From: Bacillus sp. FJAT-27245
GTDB taxonomy: Bacteria > Bacillota > Bacilli > Bacillales > Cytobacillaceae
DNA length: 64,000 nt
Direction: 5' to 3'
Assembly (NCBI RefSeq): GCF_001273955.1
Contig: NZ_LIGI01000001.1
Location: forward strand, 4,348,371-4,412,370
The notes beneath the pieces are model-generated. The model saw nothing but the letters and a program-made list of their open reading frames with translations. It made no database searches and was not told where the DNA came from. A program made the position numbers and the translations under genes. Shown piece by piece: positions 8,706 to 18,701 of the stretch. Every line of letters starts with the position of its first letter. The first letter of the stretch is position 1.

Positions 8706-9920
8706 TTATGCTTCCAAATTGCCCTTTGGGCCGAAGAATTCAAAATGGATTCTCTCTTCGTTTACCCCTAATTCCTTAAGTGCACGGTAAATTGCCCTCA
8801 TGAATGGAACAGGGCCGCAAAAGTAAAAGTCCGCTTTCTGAGTGTCGACATTCTCATTCAACCATTCTTTAGTGACATACCCTTCAACGTCAAAAGCTTG
8901 GTTTTCGCGGTCCTCATCTGTTGGTGAATCATAAAACACAAACGATTTAATGGTTTCCTTTTCTGCAACAAGCTCCACTTCATTCCTTAAAGCATGCACA
9001 GAGCTATTTTGGGCCGCATGGATAAAGGTTACTCCCCGTTCAGGCTGCACCTCGGCCACGGTTTTCAGCATGCTGATCATCGGCGTAAGTCCGACTCCGC
9101 CGCTCAACAGGACAACAGGCGTTTCCTTTTGAACATCCAGGACAAAGTCACCGGCTGGCGCACTGACCTGGAAGATATCCCCTTCCTCCACCTGGGTATG
9201 GAGATAGTTTGACACCTTCCCATCCGGATTTTCATTTCCCGCTTCACGCTTTACGCTGATTCTGTAATAGTTTTTACCTGGAGCATCAGATAGGCTGTAT
9301 TGTCGGATATGCGTAAATTCCTCTCCCGGAATTTCGAGCTTGACGCTAATGTACTGCCCAGGCTGGAAATCGGCGATTTCTTTATTGTCCTCAGGTTTCA
9401 AGTAAAAAGATGTAATAACATTGCTTTCTTTTACTTTACGGTCAATAACAAAACGCCTGAATCCGTCCCAGCCGCCTTTTTGGCCGGCTGCCTCATTGTA
9501 CATCTCCGCTTCAATGCTTATGAATGCGTCCGCGATGACTCCATACGCCTCCGTCCAGGCGCCGATAATCTCATCTGTTGCTTGATCGCCTAGAACATCC
9601 TTGATTGCGAGAATAAGATACTTTCCTACAATCGGGTAGTGTTCCGGTTTAACCCCAAGGCTGCGGTGTTTTTGGGCAATATTTTTTACAACCGGGAGAA
9701 TCGCTTCCAGGTTGTCAATGTACATGGCAGCAGCATAGACGGCATCTGCAAGCGCCCTTTGCTGCCTGCCCTGCTTTTGGTTTGCATGGTTGAATATATT
9801 CAGCAGTTCGGGATGCGCCCCGAACATTAATTCATAGAAACGGGTCGTTATTTTCTCTCCATATTGCTCCAATACTGGAACGGTTGATTTCACGATGTCG
9901 ATTTTCTTCTGGTCCAACAA
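8706..9920 (-). CDS. hmp: Flavohemoglobin, nitric oxide dioxygenase
   Basis: 404 residues: an N-terminal globin domain with the proximal histidine region KPEHYPIVGKYL near residues 83-94, then an FAD/NAD(P)H reductase domain (RQYSLSD FAD motif, LLSGGVGLTPM NAD motif, C-terminal FEFFGP). Converts NO and O2 to nitrate. The start is TTG: GGAG sits 8 bases before it, and it makes the protein begin (M)LDQKK, matching B. subtilis Hmp (MLDNK). An FNR/CRP-type palindrome lies exactly at the class II position upstream (see 9985), so oxygen or NO control is likely. Single gene. Confidence 0.95.
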   Translation of the reverse strand: MLDQKKIDIVKSTVPVLEQYGEKITTRFYELMFGAHPELLNIFNHANQKQGRQQRALADAVYAAAMYIDNLEAILPVVKNIAQKHRSLGVKPEHYPIVGKYLILAIKDVLGDQATDEIIGAWTEAYGVIADAFISIEAEMYNEAAGQKGGWDGFRRFVIDRKVKESNVITSFYLKPEDNKEIADFQPGQYISVKLEIPGEEFTHIRQYSLSDAPGKNYYRISVKREAGNENPDGKVSNYLHTQVEEGDIFQVSAPAGDFVLDVQKETPVVLLSGGVGLTPMISMLKTVAEVQPERGVTFIHAAQNSSVHALRNEVELVAEKETIKSFVFYDSPTDEDRENQAFDVEGYVTKEWLNENVDTQKADFYFCGPVPFMRAIYRALKELGVNEERIHFEFFGPKGNLEA

Positions 9921-9957
9921 ACGAAACACTCCTTTTTGCACTATATTAACAGTGTTT

Positions 9958-9963
9958 ATTATA
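9958..9963 (-). promoter_or_regulatory. Predicted -10 element of hmp
   Basis: TATAAT on the minus strand. It places the transcription start near 9951, 31 bases before the TTG start codon of hmp. Confidence 0.6.
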
Positions 9964-9984
9964 TTAAATCCGCCCGGGAGACAT

Positions 9985-10000
9985 TGTGATATAAATCACA
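9985..10000 (-). promoter_or_regulatory. FNR/CRP-family binding site upstream of hmp
   Basis: TGTGATATAAATCACA, a perfect TGTGA-N6-TCACA palindrome. Its centre is 41.5 bases upstream of the start predicted from the TATAAT at 9958, the classic class II activator position. In Bacillus this is the consensus of Fnr; an ArcR/Crp relative could also bind. Confidence 0.75.
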
Positions 10001-10243
10001 CTCCTCTCCACAAGAGAAGTTTTCCGGAAGAATTTAAAATCTGCGACCTTCCCTCCTTTTTATAGAAGCACCAAATGCAAACAGTCCAAAGCTCACTCAG
10101 CGGGTTAAACAGAGTAGAGTTGATTCCGAATGTAAAAAAAGCTTGTCGATTCGGCAAGCTTTTTTTTCAAACAAAATGTATGATGGAAGAAACTGCATTG
10201 GTTTAGCCAGAAAATTCAAATCTGTAGAGGCAGGGATTGTTTT
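10001..10243. other. Intergenic region with an orphan terminator
   Basis: No gene seen. The strong terminator at 10134-10168 has no coding sequence before it on the plus strand, so the 10005-10134 stretch could be a small RNA or an old remnant. Confidence 0.35.
10134..10168. terminator. Orphan bidirectional terminator
   Basis: AAAAAAAGCTTGTCG and CGGCAAGCTTTTTTTT pair around an ATT loop (one G-U), with A and T runs on the two sides. Confidence 0.85.
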
Positions 10244-10510
10244 ATGTTAAAAAAAGGATTGAATATTTTTGTCCTAGCCTCTAGTGCTATTTTTTCCACT
10301 TTCATCATCTATTTGTTTATGTTTGCACTTGATGGAACCCCAGGCCCAAAGTTCCTCGTTAACTCAATGTTTTTCGTTTACATCATTATTCAGATTCTAA
10401 TCTTAACGATTCAATTTGGGAGATCCTTCTTTTTCAAACTTCTTATCCAAATTTCAGTATTTACCATCTACTATTTCGTCATTTACCAGATGCAATTTCC
10501 GTATCCTTAA
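10244..10510 (+). CDS. Small hypothetical membrane protein
   Basis: 88 residues with three hydrophobic segments (near 8-27, 38-58 and 66-82), few charges and the ending QMQFPYP. No family recognised. ATG start; the upstream GAGG lies about 11 bases away, so translation may be modest. It stands alone between a terminator and the convergent gltC gene. Confidence 0.55.
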   Translation: MLKKGLNIFVLASSAIFSTFIIYLFMFALDGTPGPKFLVNSMFFVYIIIQILILTIQFGRSFFFKLLIQISVFTIYYFVIYQMQFPYP

Positions 10511-10568
10511 ACCAATCAACGAACGGTCCCCTTCCAGGCACGCCAGGCATCAGCTTATAAGAACAATC

Positions 10569-11474
10569 TTACTTTTGAAATTGGCCCAATAAAGCAAAAA
10601 ATTCACGAACAAAGTCGTAGAAAAGCTTTTCCGCAGGCAGAAGCTTGCGTTCAGCAGGAATGATGACACCAACTGTGCGCGTTACCTGCGGTTCAAGGAC
10701 TGTAAGCTTAACAGTTGAACGCGGCAGGCTATCGACCAATGTCACCTCTGGAATAAGGGTCACTCCCAGTCCAGCGGAAACCAATCCTTTAATCGCATCA
10801 ATGTCTTCTCCTTCAAATGAAACTTTGGGTTCAAAGCTAAATTGCTTGCAGGCATTGTCCACTATTTCACGCAATACAAACCCCTTTGGAAACAAAATAA
10901 AGGAATCTTCCCTTAATTCGTTCAGATTCAAAGTACGTTTATTTGCAAGTGGATGATGTATTGGCAACAAGGCAACAAGCCTTTCAGTAAAAAGAATATC
11001 CCCTCTTACCTTCTTTTCCTGAATAGGAAGCGGCCCAAGCAGCGCCATATCGATATCCCCTCTTATCACTCCACTAATCAAATCATGGTAGGAACTCTGT
11101 TTCAGCTCGAATTTCACATTGGGATACTGTTCCCGGAATGCGGAAATAATTGTAGGCAGCGTATAGGCAGCGAGACTGCTTGGGAAACCAATCCGAATTT
11201 TCCCATGTTCCGGATCCAAATATTCCTGAACCTCCTGCCGCGCATTCTCAATTACCTTTATCGCTTCTTCCATATGCTCGAGAAAAATTTTCCCAATAGG
11301 CGTTAATCTTACATTCCTTCCTTCCCGGATAAAAAGATTAACACCCAATTCCTCTTCCAAATTAAAGATTTGCCGGCTCACGGCGGATTGCGCCACATGC
11401 AGAGCCAACGCTGCTTCTGTTACATGCTCCCGCTTGGCAACTTCAATAAAATATTGAATCTGTCTTAGCTCCAT
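10569..11474 (-). CDS. gltC: LysR-family regulator, GltC ortholog
   Basis: 301 residues (B. subtilis GltC has 300). The N-terminal winged helix MELRQIQYFIEVAKREHVTE and the following VAQSAVSRQIFNLEEELGV closely match GltC; so do IRIGFPSSLA and EGEDIDAIKGLVSAGLGVTL in the effector domain. In B. subtilis GltC activates glutamate synthase gltAB in response to 2-oxoglutarate/glutamate. Here it is divergent from glutamate dehydrogenase instead, so it probably controls that gene. The start was set at the ATG behind AGGAGGGGAAGT; an ATG 8 codons earlier lacks a site. Confidence 0.85.
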   Translation of the reverse strand: MELRQIQYFIEVAKREHVTEAALALHVAQSAVSRQIFNLEEELGVNLFIREGRNVRLTPIGKIFLEHMEEAIKVIENARQEVQEYLDPEHGKIRIGFPSSLAAYTLPTIISAFREQYPNVKFELKQSSYHDLISGVIRGDIDMALLGPLPIQEKKVRGDILFTERLVALLPIHHPLANKRTLNLNELREDSFILFPKGFVLREIVDNACKQFSFEPKVSFEGEDIDAIKGLVSAGLGVTLIPEVTLVDSLPRSTVKLTVLEPQVTRTVGVIIPAERKLLPAEKLFYDFVREFFALLGQFQK

Positions 11475-11496
11475 ACTTCCCCTCCTCTTCCCACTC

Positions 11497-11511
11497 ATCT
11501 CATTTTGGCAT
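11497..11511. promoter_or_regulatory. Candidate GltC-binding site
   Basis: ATCTCATTTTGGCAT agrees at 12 of 15 positions with the dyad I remember for B. subtilis GltC Box I (ATCTCATTTTGAGAT). It lies 23 bases upstream of the gltC start, in the divergent gltC-gdhA region, as expected for an autoregulated LysR gene. Confidence 0.5.
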
Positions 11512-11619
11512 CATTATTATCTAATTTTCATATTGTTTAGATTGTTTTTCAATAATAAAATAAGGAAATAAAAAATCAACTGTATAAACAATAAAAGATA
11601 TCTATTTATATACACCTGA

Positions 11620-13029
<1,410 letters not shown>

Positions 13030-13037
13030 TTTAAAAT

Positions 13038-13077
13038 GGGTGATTGCTTTGGTTTTTCAATGCAATCACCCTTTTTG
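13038..13077 (+). terminator. Rho-independent terminator of gdhA
   Basis: GGGTGATTGC (13038-13047) and GCAATCACCC (13062-13071), perfect, followed by TTTTT. Confidence 0.92.
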
Positions 13078-13236
13078 CTTCTATATGAATAGCTTTCCAT
13101 GGACTCCATCATGAGCACGAGTCCTATATAGTTGAGAATAAATGCACCAATTGAAAATAAAAATACTCCTCTTTCGTCTTAAACCGCCTTTTACAAAACA
13201 AATTTTTACCCCATTCACCAAAATAAATCCTTTCCC
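13078..13236. other. Intergenic region before ahpC, upstream part
   Basis: Together with the promoter region this makes a gap of about 300 bases. Apart from the promoter and PerR site listed separately, nothing was seen. Confidence 0.4.
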
Positions 13237-13265
13237 TTGACATACTGTGACAGTTATATAATAAT
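13237..13265 (+). promoter_or_regulatory. Sigma-A promoter of ahpC-ahpF
   Basis: TTGACA at 13237-13242 followed by an AT-rich -10 region (TAATAA/AATAAT at 13259-13265, spacing 16-17). Confidence 0.65.
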
Positions 13266-13275
13266 GGTTAGTGTA

Positions 13276-13290
13276 TTAGAATTATTATAA
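13276..13290 (+). promoter_or_regulatory. PerR box
   Basis: TTAGAATTATTATAA differs at one base from the PerR consensus TTATAATNATTATAA. It lies just downstream of the predicted promoter, so bound PerR would block transcription until peroxide inactivates it. Confidence 0.8.
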
Positions 13291-13378
13291 ATAACTAATG
13301 ATAATTAAAAGAAATTATTTTTAGTTATTTATATTTTCACCAAACTACCAATCATTTTTTTATAGGAGGAATTTCATT

Positions 13379-13942
13379 ATGTCACTTATCGGAAAAGAAG
13401 TACAACCATTCAAATTACAGGCTTACAAAAACGGAGAGTTTATCGAAGTAACTGAGCAGGATTTTAAAGGCCAATGGACTGTCCTTTGCTTCTATCCAGC
13501 CGATTTTACATTCGTTTGCCCAACTGAATTGGAAGACCTTCAAAATCAATATCCAGCTCTACAAGAACTTGGCGTAGAAGTATTCTCAGCATCAAGGGAT
13601 TCTCATTTTACACATAAAGCATGGCACGATACATCCGAAACAATTGGCAAAATCACGTATGCGATGATCGGCGACCCTGCGCATGTCCTTTCCCGCCAAT
13701 TCGATGTACTTATTGAAGAACTGGGACAGGCTGACCGCGGTACTTTCATCATTGACCCGGATGGCGTCATCCAGGCGGTTGAAATCAACGCTGGAGGCAT
13801 TGGCCGCGACGCAAGCACACTAATTAACAAAATCAAAGCAGCACAATATGTACGCAACAATCCAGGTGAAGTTTGCCCGGCGAAATGGGAAGAAGGCGCT
13901 AAAACCCTTAAGCCTAGCCTCGATCTTGTTGGAAAAATCTAA
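13379..13942 (+). CDS. ahpC: Alkyl hydroperoxide reductase subunit C (peroxiredoxin)
   Basis: 187 residues, a typical 2-Cys peroxiredoxin. The peroxidatic cysteine is C47 in [17 protein letters not shown], the resolving cysteine is C166 in EVCPAKW. It reduces hydrogen peroxide and alkyl peroxides with electrons from AhpF, whose gene starts 12 bases after this one. ATG start behind ATAGGAGGAATTTCATT. PerR box and promoter upstream. Confidence 0.97.
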   Translation: MSLIGKEVQPFKLQAYKNGEFIEVTEQDFKGQWTVLCFYPADFTFVCPTELEDLQNQYPALQELGVEVFSASRDSHFTHKAWHDTSETIGKITYAMIGDPAHVLSRQFDVLIEELGQADRGTFIIDPDGVIQAVEINAGGIGRDASTLINKIKAAQYVRNNPGEVCPAKWEEGAKTLKPSLDLVGKI

Positions 13943-13954
13943 GGAGTGCTATGA

Positions 13955-15484
13955 ATGATACTAGATGCAGATATTAAGGCCCAATTAAATCAATATCTTC
14001 AACTGTTGGAAAACGATGTTCTACTCAAAGTCAGTGCGGGTTCCGATGATGTATCGAAAGACATGCTCGCTCTTGTTGATGAGTTAAAAGATATGTCGCC
14101 AAGGATAAAAGTCGAAACTGCGACTTTGGAAAGAACACCAAGCTTTAGTGTCAATCGCATCGGTGAGGATACCGGCGTAACGTTCGCCGGTATTCCTCTT
14201 GGACACGAATTCACATCCTTTGTATTAGCACTGCTGCAAGTAAGCGGGCGTGCCCCAAAGGTTGATCAAAGCGTGATTGATCAAATAAAAGGCTTGAAGG
14301 GCGAATACCATTTTGAAACGTATGTGTCCTTAAGCTGCCATAATTGCCCTGACGTCGTCCAGGCATTGAACGTGATGAGCGTGCTCAACCCTGGAGTCAC
14401 CCATACGATGATTGACGGCGCGGCTTTCAAGCAAGAAGTGGAAAGCAAGAACGTTATGGCTGTGCCAACTGTTTTCCTTAACGGGGAAGAGTTCGGCGGT
14501 GGCAGAATGTCCCTCGAGGAAATTCTTGCGAAACTCGGAAGCACGCAAGATCCATCCGAGCTTTCCAATAAGGAGCCATTCGATGTCCTCGTTGTCGGTG
14601 GCGGCCCTGCAGGTGCAAGCGCGGCCATTTATACAGCACGCAAGGGTATCCGTACAGGCATTGTAGCTGAACGCTTTGGCGGCCAAGTCATGGATACCGT
14701 CGGAATCGAAAACTTCATTGGCACGAAATATACGGAAGGCCCTAAACTCGCTGCAACCCTCGAGGAGCATGTAAAAGAGTATGACATTGATGTCATGAAC
14801 CTTCAGCGGGCAAAACGCCTGGAAAAGAAGGATTACATTGAACTCGAATTGGAAAACGGGGCTGTTCTAAAAAGCAAAACTGTTATCCTTTCGACCGGCG
14901 CACGCTGGCGGAAGGTCAATGTTCCAGGTGAAACAGAGTTTACAGGCAAGGGTGTCGCTTACTGCCCACACTGTGACGGACCGTTATTCGAAGGGAAAGA
15001 CGTTGCCGTTATCGGCGGCGGAAACTCCGGAATCGAAGCGGCCATTGACCTTGCAGGGATTGTTAAGCATGTAACCGTGCTGGAATACATGCCGGAACTT
15101 AAAGCTGATTCAGTCCTGCAAGACCGTCTATACAGCCTTCCGAATGTAACAGTCATCAAGAACGTCCAAACAAAGGAAATTACCGGTACTGATAAAGTAA
15201 ACGGAATTACCTACATTGACCGTGAAACAGGCGAAGAACATCATTTCGAACTCGCTGGCGTGTTTGTTCAAATCGGCCTTGTTCCGAATACCGATTGGCT
15301 TGGTGACTCGCTCGAACGCAACCGAATGGGTGAAATCGTGGTCGACAACCGCGGTGCGACAAGTTTGCCTGGCGTATTTGCCGCTGGCGACTGTACAAAC
15401 AGCCCATATAAGCAAATCATCATTTCGATGGGCTCGGGTGCAACCGCCGCACTGGGTGCATTCGACTATCTTATTCGAAACTAA
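13955..15484 (+). CDS. ahpF: Alkyl hydroperoxide reductase subunit F
   Basis: 509 residues. The N-terminal tandem thioredoxin-fold domain carries CHNC (C128, C131); the C-terminal thioredoxin-reductase-like domain carries FAD motif [16 protein letters not shown] near residue 335 and NADH motif [12 protein letters not shown]. It passes electrons from NADH to AhpC. ATG start with AAGGAG 9 bases upstream, 12 bases after ahpC, so one transcript. Confidence 0.97.
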   Translation: MILDADIKAQLNQYLQLLENDVLLKVSAGSDDVSKDMLALVDELKDMSPRIKVETATLERTPSFSVNRIGEDTGVTFAGIPLGHEFTSFVLALLQVSGRAPKVDQSVIDQIKGLKGEYHFETYVSLSCHNCPDVVQALNVMSVLNPGVTHTMIDGAAFKQEVESKNVMAVPTVFLNGEEFGGGRMSLEEILAKLGSTQDPSELSNKEPFDVLVVGGGPAGASAAIYTARKGIRTGIVAERFGGQVMDTVGIENFIGTKYTEGPKLAATLEEHVKEYDIDVMNLQRAKRLEKKDYIELELENGAVLKSKTVILSTGARWRKVNVPGETEFTGKGVAYCPHCDGPLFEGKDVAVIGGGNSGIEAAIDLAGIVKHVTVLEYMPELKADSVLQDRLYSLPNVTVIKNVQTKEITGTDKVNGITYIDRETGEEHHFELAGVFVQIGLVPNTDWLGDSLERNRMGEIVVDNRGATSLPGVFAAGDCTNSPYKQIIISMGSGATAALGAFDYLIRN

Positions 15485-15496
15485 GCATTTTATACC

Positions 15497-15540
15497 AAAG
15501 CCGCTATCCTGCCGTTATCGCAGTATAGCGGTTTTTTTTT
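15497..15540 (+). terminator. Rho-independent terminator of ahpCF
   Basis: CCGCTAT-C-CTGC pairs with GCAG-T-ATAGCGG, followed by nine T. Confidence 0.88.
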
Positions 15541-15601
15541 GGTTTATTGAAAATTGAAGCGAAAAAAGCACCTTTTTAAAAAGATGCTTTTAAAAACATT
15601 A

Positions 15602-17134
15602 TTAATTGGATACAGCTTCTCTATCCTCCACATGGCTCTCGTGGGAGTGAGCATCACCCAGGCCAAGCGACCAGTCTGAGAAAGCGTGAAGCTCGTTAAA
15701 AAGTTCCGGGTTTTCGGCGAGGTTCAGCCCATAAGAAGGAATCATCTCCATGACTTTTGGTTCCCATTCCTTCGCATGCTGCGGGAAGCAATTCTTTATT
15801 ACCTCCAGCATGACGTACACTGCGGTTGAAGCACCAGGGGATGCCCCAAGCAATGCAGCGACAGTTCCATCAGCTGCAGTAACAACTTCCGTTCCAAAAA
15901 GGAGCGTCCCTTTCCCGCCAGCAACCGTATCCTTAATAACTTGTACACGTTGGCCAGCTACGATGATGTCCCAATCCTCGCTCCTCGCGTTCGGAATAAA
16001 CTCCCGCAATTCTTCAATCCGTTGTTCTTTTGATAACATAAGCTGCTCAATCAAGTATTTTGTCAACGGAATGTTTTTTGCGCCTGCGGCTAGCATTGTT
16101 ACGAGATTATTAGGTTTAACGGAACTTATGAGATCCATATTTGAACCCATTTTCAAGAACTTCGGCGTGAAGCCGGCAAACGGCCCGAAGAGCAAGGATT
16201 TTTTGTTGTCGATATACCGTGTATCCAGATGCGGCACCGACATTGGCGGGGCGCCAACCTTGGCTTTGCCGTATACCTTTGCATGATGCTGCTCGACTAC
16301 GTCCGGATTGTTGCATACAAGGAACAGCCCGCTTACAGGGAATCCTCCGATATGCTTGCTTTCGGGAATCCCCGTTTTCTGCAGCAATGGAAGGCTCCCT
16401 CCCCCGCCGCCAATAAAGACGAATTTTGCGGCGTGCCGTTCAATGGCTCCGGTTTTCATATTCCATACTTTCAATTCCCATAAGCCGTCGTCCGTACGTT
16501 TTATATCATCAACCTGGTGTTTGTATTTAATATCCACATTTTGATTCGCTAAGTGATCAAACAAGATGCGCGTCAATGCGCCAAAATTAACGTCTGTACC
16601 AGAGTCGATCTTGGTTGCCGCTATCGGTTCATCAGATGTCCGACCTTCCATGACAAGCGGCATCCATTCAGCAAGTTTACCATGGTCCTCGGAAAATTCC
16701 ATCCCATGGAAAAGTGGATTTATTGAAAGCGCTTCAAAACGTTTTTTCAAAAAATCAACGTTCCTCTCGCCCTGTACAAAACTAATATGCGGCAATGGCA
16801 TAATAAAGTCTTTTGGGTTGCGGATAATATTTCTGTTCACTAAATAAGACCAGAATTGCCTTGAAATCTGGAACTGCTCATTTACTTTTATCGCTTTACC
16901 AATATCCAAAGACCCGTCCGGCTTTACGACGGTATAGTTAAGTTCGCATAGCGCCGAATGCCCTGTACCCGCATTATTCCACTCATTGGAGCTCTCTTCC
17001 CCCGCAGTTTCGAGCTTCTCAAACACCGTGATTTTCCAATCAGGCACCAATTCTTTCAGCAGTGTCCCCAGAGTCGCGCTCATGATCCCGGCACCAATTA
17101 AGATAACGTCTGTTTCAGTATGTCTGTTACTCAT
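15602..17134 (-). CDS. mqo: Malate:quinone oxidoreductase
   Basis: 510 residues. FAD-binding opening [20 protein letters not shown], then [20 protein letters not shown], the signature of Mqo, and a C-terminal [10 protein letters not shown] segment. A peripheral membrane flavoprotein that oxidises L-malate to oxaloacetate and passes electrons to quinone, an alternative to NAD malate dehydrogenase in the TCA cycle. The start was set at the ATG before SNRHTET with AAGG 9 bases upstream; the long upstream extension in the same frame (cysteine-rich, no homology pattern) is not coding. Single gene. Confidence 0.93.
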   Translation of the reverse strand: MSNRHTETDVILIGAGIMSATLGTLLKELVPDWKITVFEKLETAGEESSNEWNNAGTGHSALCELNYTVVKPDGSLDIGKAIKVNEQFQISRQFWSYLVNRNIIRNPKDFIMPLPHISFVQGERNVDFLKKRFEALSINPLFHGMEFSEDHGKLAEWMPLVMEGRTSDEPIAATKIDSGTDVNFGALTRILFDHLANQNVDIKYKHQVDDIKRTDDGLWELKVWNMKTGAIERHAAKFVFIGGGGGSLPLLQKTGIPESKHIGGFPVSGLFLVCNNPDVVEQHHAKVYGKAKVGAPPMSVPHLDTRYIDNKKSLLFGPFAGFTPKFLKMGSNMDLISSVKPNNLVTMLAAGAKNIPLTKYLIEQLMLSKEQRIEELREFIPNARSEDWDIIVAGQRVQVIKDTVAGGKGTLLFGTEVVTAADGTVAALLGASPGASTAVYVMLEVIKNCFPQHAKEWEPKVMEMIPSYGLNLAENPELFNELHAFSDWSLGLGDAHSHESHVEDREAVSN

Positions 17135-17352
17135 TCTAACCATCCTTATCTCATAAGCTTTGCAGAAAGGATGTAAACACTCCATCCAATGCGTACAGAA
17201 AGCCAAGGCGCAAACAAAAAAACATCTTTTCTGCATTCAATATTCCGATAATAAAACACTACTTAACTAGTATATCACTGTTATTTGGAGATTAACATTT
17301 CTACTGTTTAAAAGATGGTAATATTGAAAATTTTCTTTAATAGTTTTTGAGC

Positions 17353-17386
17353 AAAAATAACCCCCAGGAACTTTTGTCCTGAGGGC
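17353..17386 (-). terminator. Rho-independent terminator
   Basis: On the minus strand CCCTCAGGAC pairs with GTTCCTGGGG around AAAA, followed by TTATTTTT. It closes the gene at 17405. Confidence 0.88.
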
Positions 17387-17404
17387 TACTTTACTACCAA
17401 ATAA

Positions 17405-18289
17405 TCATTGCCTTTTTTGGGCATTGGTTTTAAATTCCGAGTAAGCCTGCTTATACTCTTTTTCCGTTACAGCCTTGAATGGGAGTTTGCTTTCGGCCAG
17501 CCAAAACGACAGGTCAAAAGTAGTTGCATCACCTTTAAAATTCCCTTCCAACATCGTTTGCTTTCCGTCTATTTTCGTGTAAAGCCTCAGCATTTGTCCG
17601 TCTGTAATTCCGTTTAAAGGATAATTGGTTTCTTCATAAGGGCTATTAGGATTCCCCGTGTCAGCCAACATGAGAAGGGAGCCAGAAAGTTCGCCTTGGA
17701 GAAGGGCTTCATCAATTTTAAGAAACAGCCAATATGAGCCATTATCCGCCGAATGCAGAAACCCATACGTTTGATTAAGGTCCGAGAAGAATTTCCTTAA
17801 CCGGGCTTTCTCTTTTTCCTCAGAATGGTACACGGCATATTCATACTCTTGCTGAATTTCTTTAACCTCGTGTTCGATTTCCTTCTGGCCAACAGCCCTG
17901 TATGCTTTGGCGGCTTCTTCCCCCTTCTTATGCACCATAAGATTTGACCCGGTAAATGCTGCGGTGTACGTTCTCGTTTTTCCATCCTCGTTCACCTTGA
18001 ATTCATATCCCATATTGGTCTCTTTTCCACTTAGACGGTAATGTTTTTCCTCCAAAAATGGCGGTTTCCCAATTTCCTCTATTACCTTCATTTGATGTAG
18101 ATTCCCTTTTACTTTTCCGCTTCGGCTCTTCGCTTCGAACCAGTAGAGAAGGCCATCTTCCCTGTACGAAAATGCCTCAGCCTTGTTCAGAGGGTTCTTT
18201 CTGTCTCCAGCCGCCGATACTGCCCACCAGGCCGCTATGCCAATCAGCAGAATGATTGCCGCCACACCCAATCCGAGCGATTTTTTCAG
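17405..18289 (-). CDS. Membrane-anchored extracytoplasmic protein of unknown function
   Basis: 294 residues. Read from a CTG at 18287-18289, the protein begins (M)KKSLGLGVAAIILLIGIAAWW, a lysine pair followed by one hydrophobic segment, so it is anchored with its body outside. This start is chosen because AAAGGAGGG sits 8 bases before the CTG; the next candidate, a TTG at 18271, would lie 26 bases from that site and lose the lysines. The body is charged, with a helical KEIEHEVKEIQQEYEYAVYH stretch and beta-rich ends. No family recognised. Monocistronic, own terminator. Confidence 0.6.
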   Translation of the reverse strand: MKKSLGLGVAAIILLIGIAAWWAVSAAGDRKNPLNKAEAFSYREDGLLYWFEAKSRSGKVKGNLHQMKVIEEIGKPPFLEEKHYRLSGKETNMGYEFKVNEDGKTRTYTAAFTGSNLMVHKKGEEAAKAYRAVGQKEIEHEVKEIQQEYEYAVYHSEEKEKARLRKFFSDLNQTYGFLHSADNGSYWLFLKIDEALLQGELSGSLLMLADTGNPNSPYEETNYPLNGITDGQMLRLYTKIDGKQTMLEGNFKGDATTFDLSFWLAESKLPFKAVTEKEYKQAYSEFKTNAQKRQ

Positions 18290-18701
18290 AAAGTGTCCCT
18301 CCTTTTAATGTACAAATATCTATATGTTTTTTAAAAAGACCATCCTTTAACGTTATTTAGGTTCCTTCCATTTTATCACATCAGCACTGACCCGATTCCA
18401 GACTCCGCTTGTCACTCATCCGCGCTTTCTTTGACAAGTGGAGGCTGGCCAAGCCTGTTAACAGCATTTGAATTGCCTTCTATCTCGCTATTCATCCTTT
18501 CGATACTTAATCATTCAACCTATCGATAATTCAAATTGCTCTTGATATAAAAATACCGTTATAGTAAGGAGTAAATTAAATCTTTAACATGCCTAGAACT
18601 CCCTAGGCATTTTTGCATGGCTCAATTCTTAATATTCCATCGGGAGACCTTTTAGCAAGGCTATCCCCTTGGAGTTTTTTAAAAAAGGAGAGGCAGGTCT
18701 C
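18290..18701. other. Intergenic and leader region before yedE
   Basis: About 410 bases. It holds the ribosome site of the minus-strand gene, a possible promoter near 18541-18566 (CTTGAT...TATAGT, poor spacing) and the hairpin at 18589. The segment ATACCGTTATAGTAAG (18553-18568) faintly recalls CsoR/CstR-type operators but is too weak to call. Confidence 0.35.
18589..18615 (+). terminator. Terminator-like hairpin in the leader of yedE
   Basis: ATGCCTAG (18589-18596) and CTAGGCAT (18603-18610) pair perfectly and run into TTTT. It lies about 90 bases before yedE and after no coding gene on that strand, so it may act as an attenuator. Confidence 0.5.

Noticed and set aside
17135-17236. N-terminal extension of Mqo
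   Set aside because: Ribosome site and FAD motif place the start at 17134; the extension is cysteine-rich and unlike the family.
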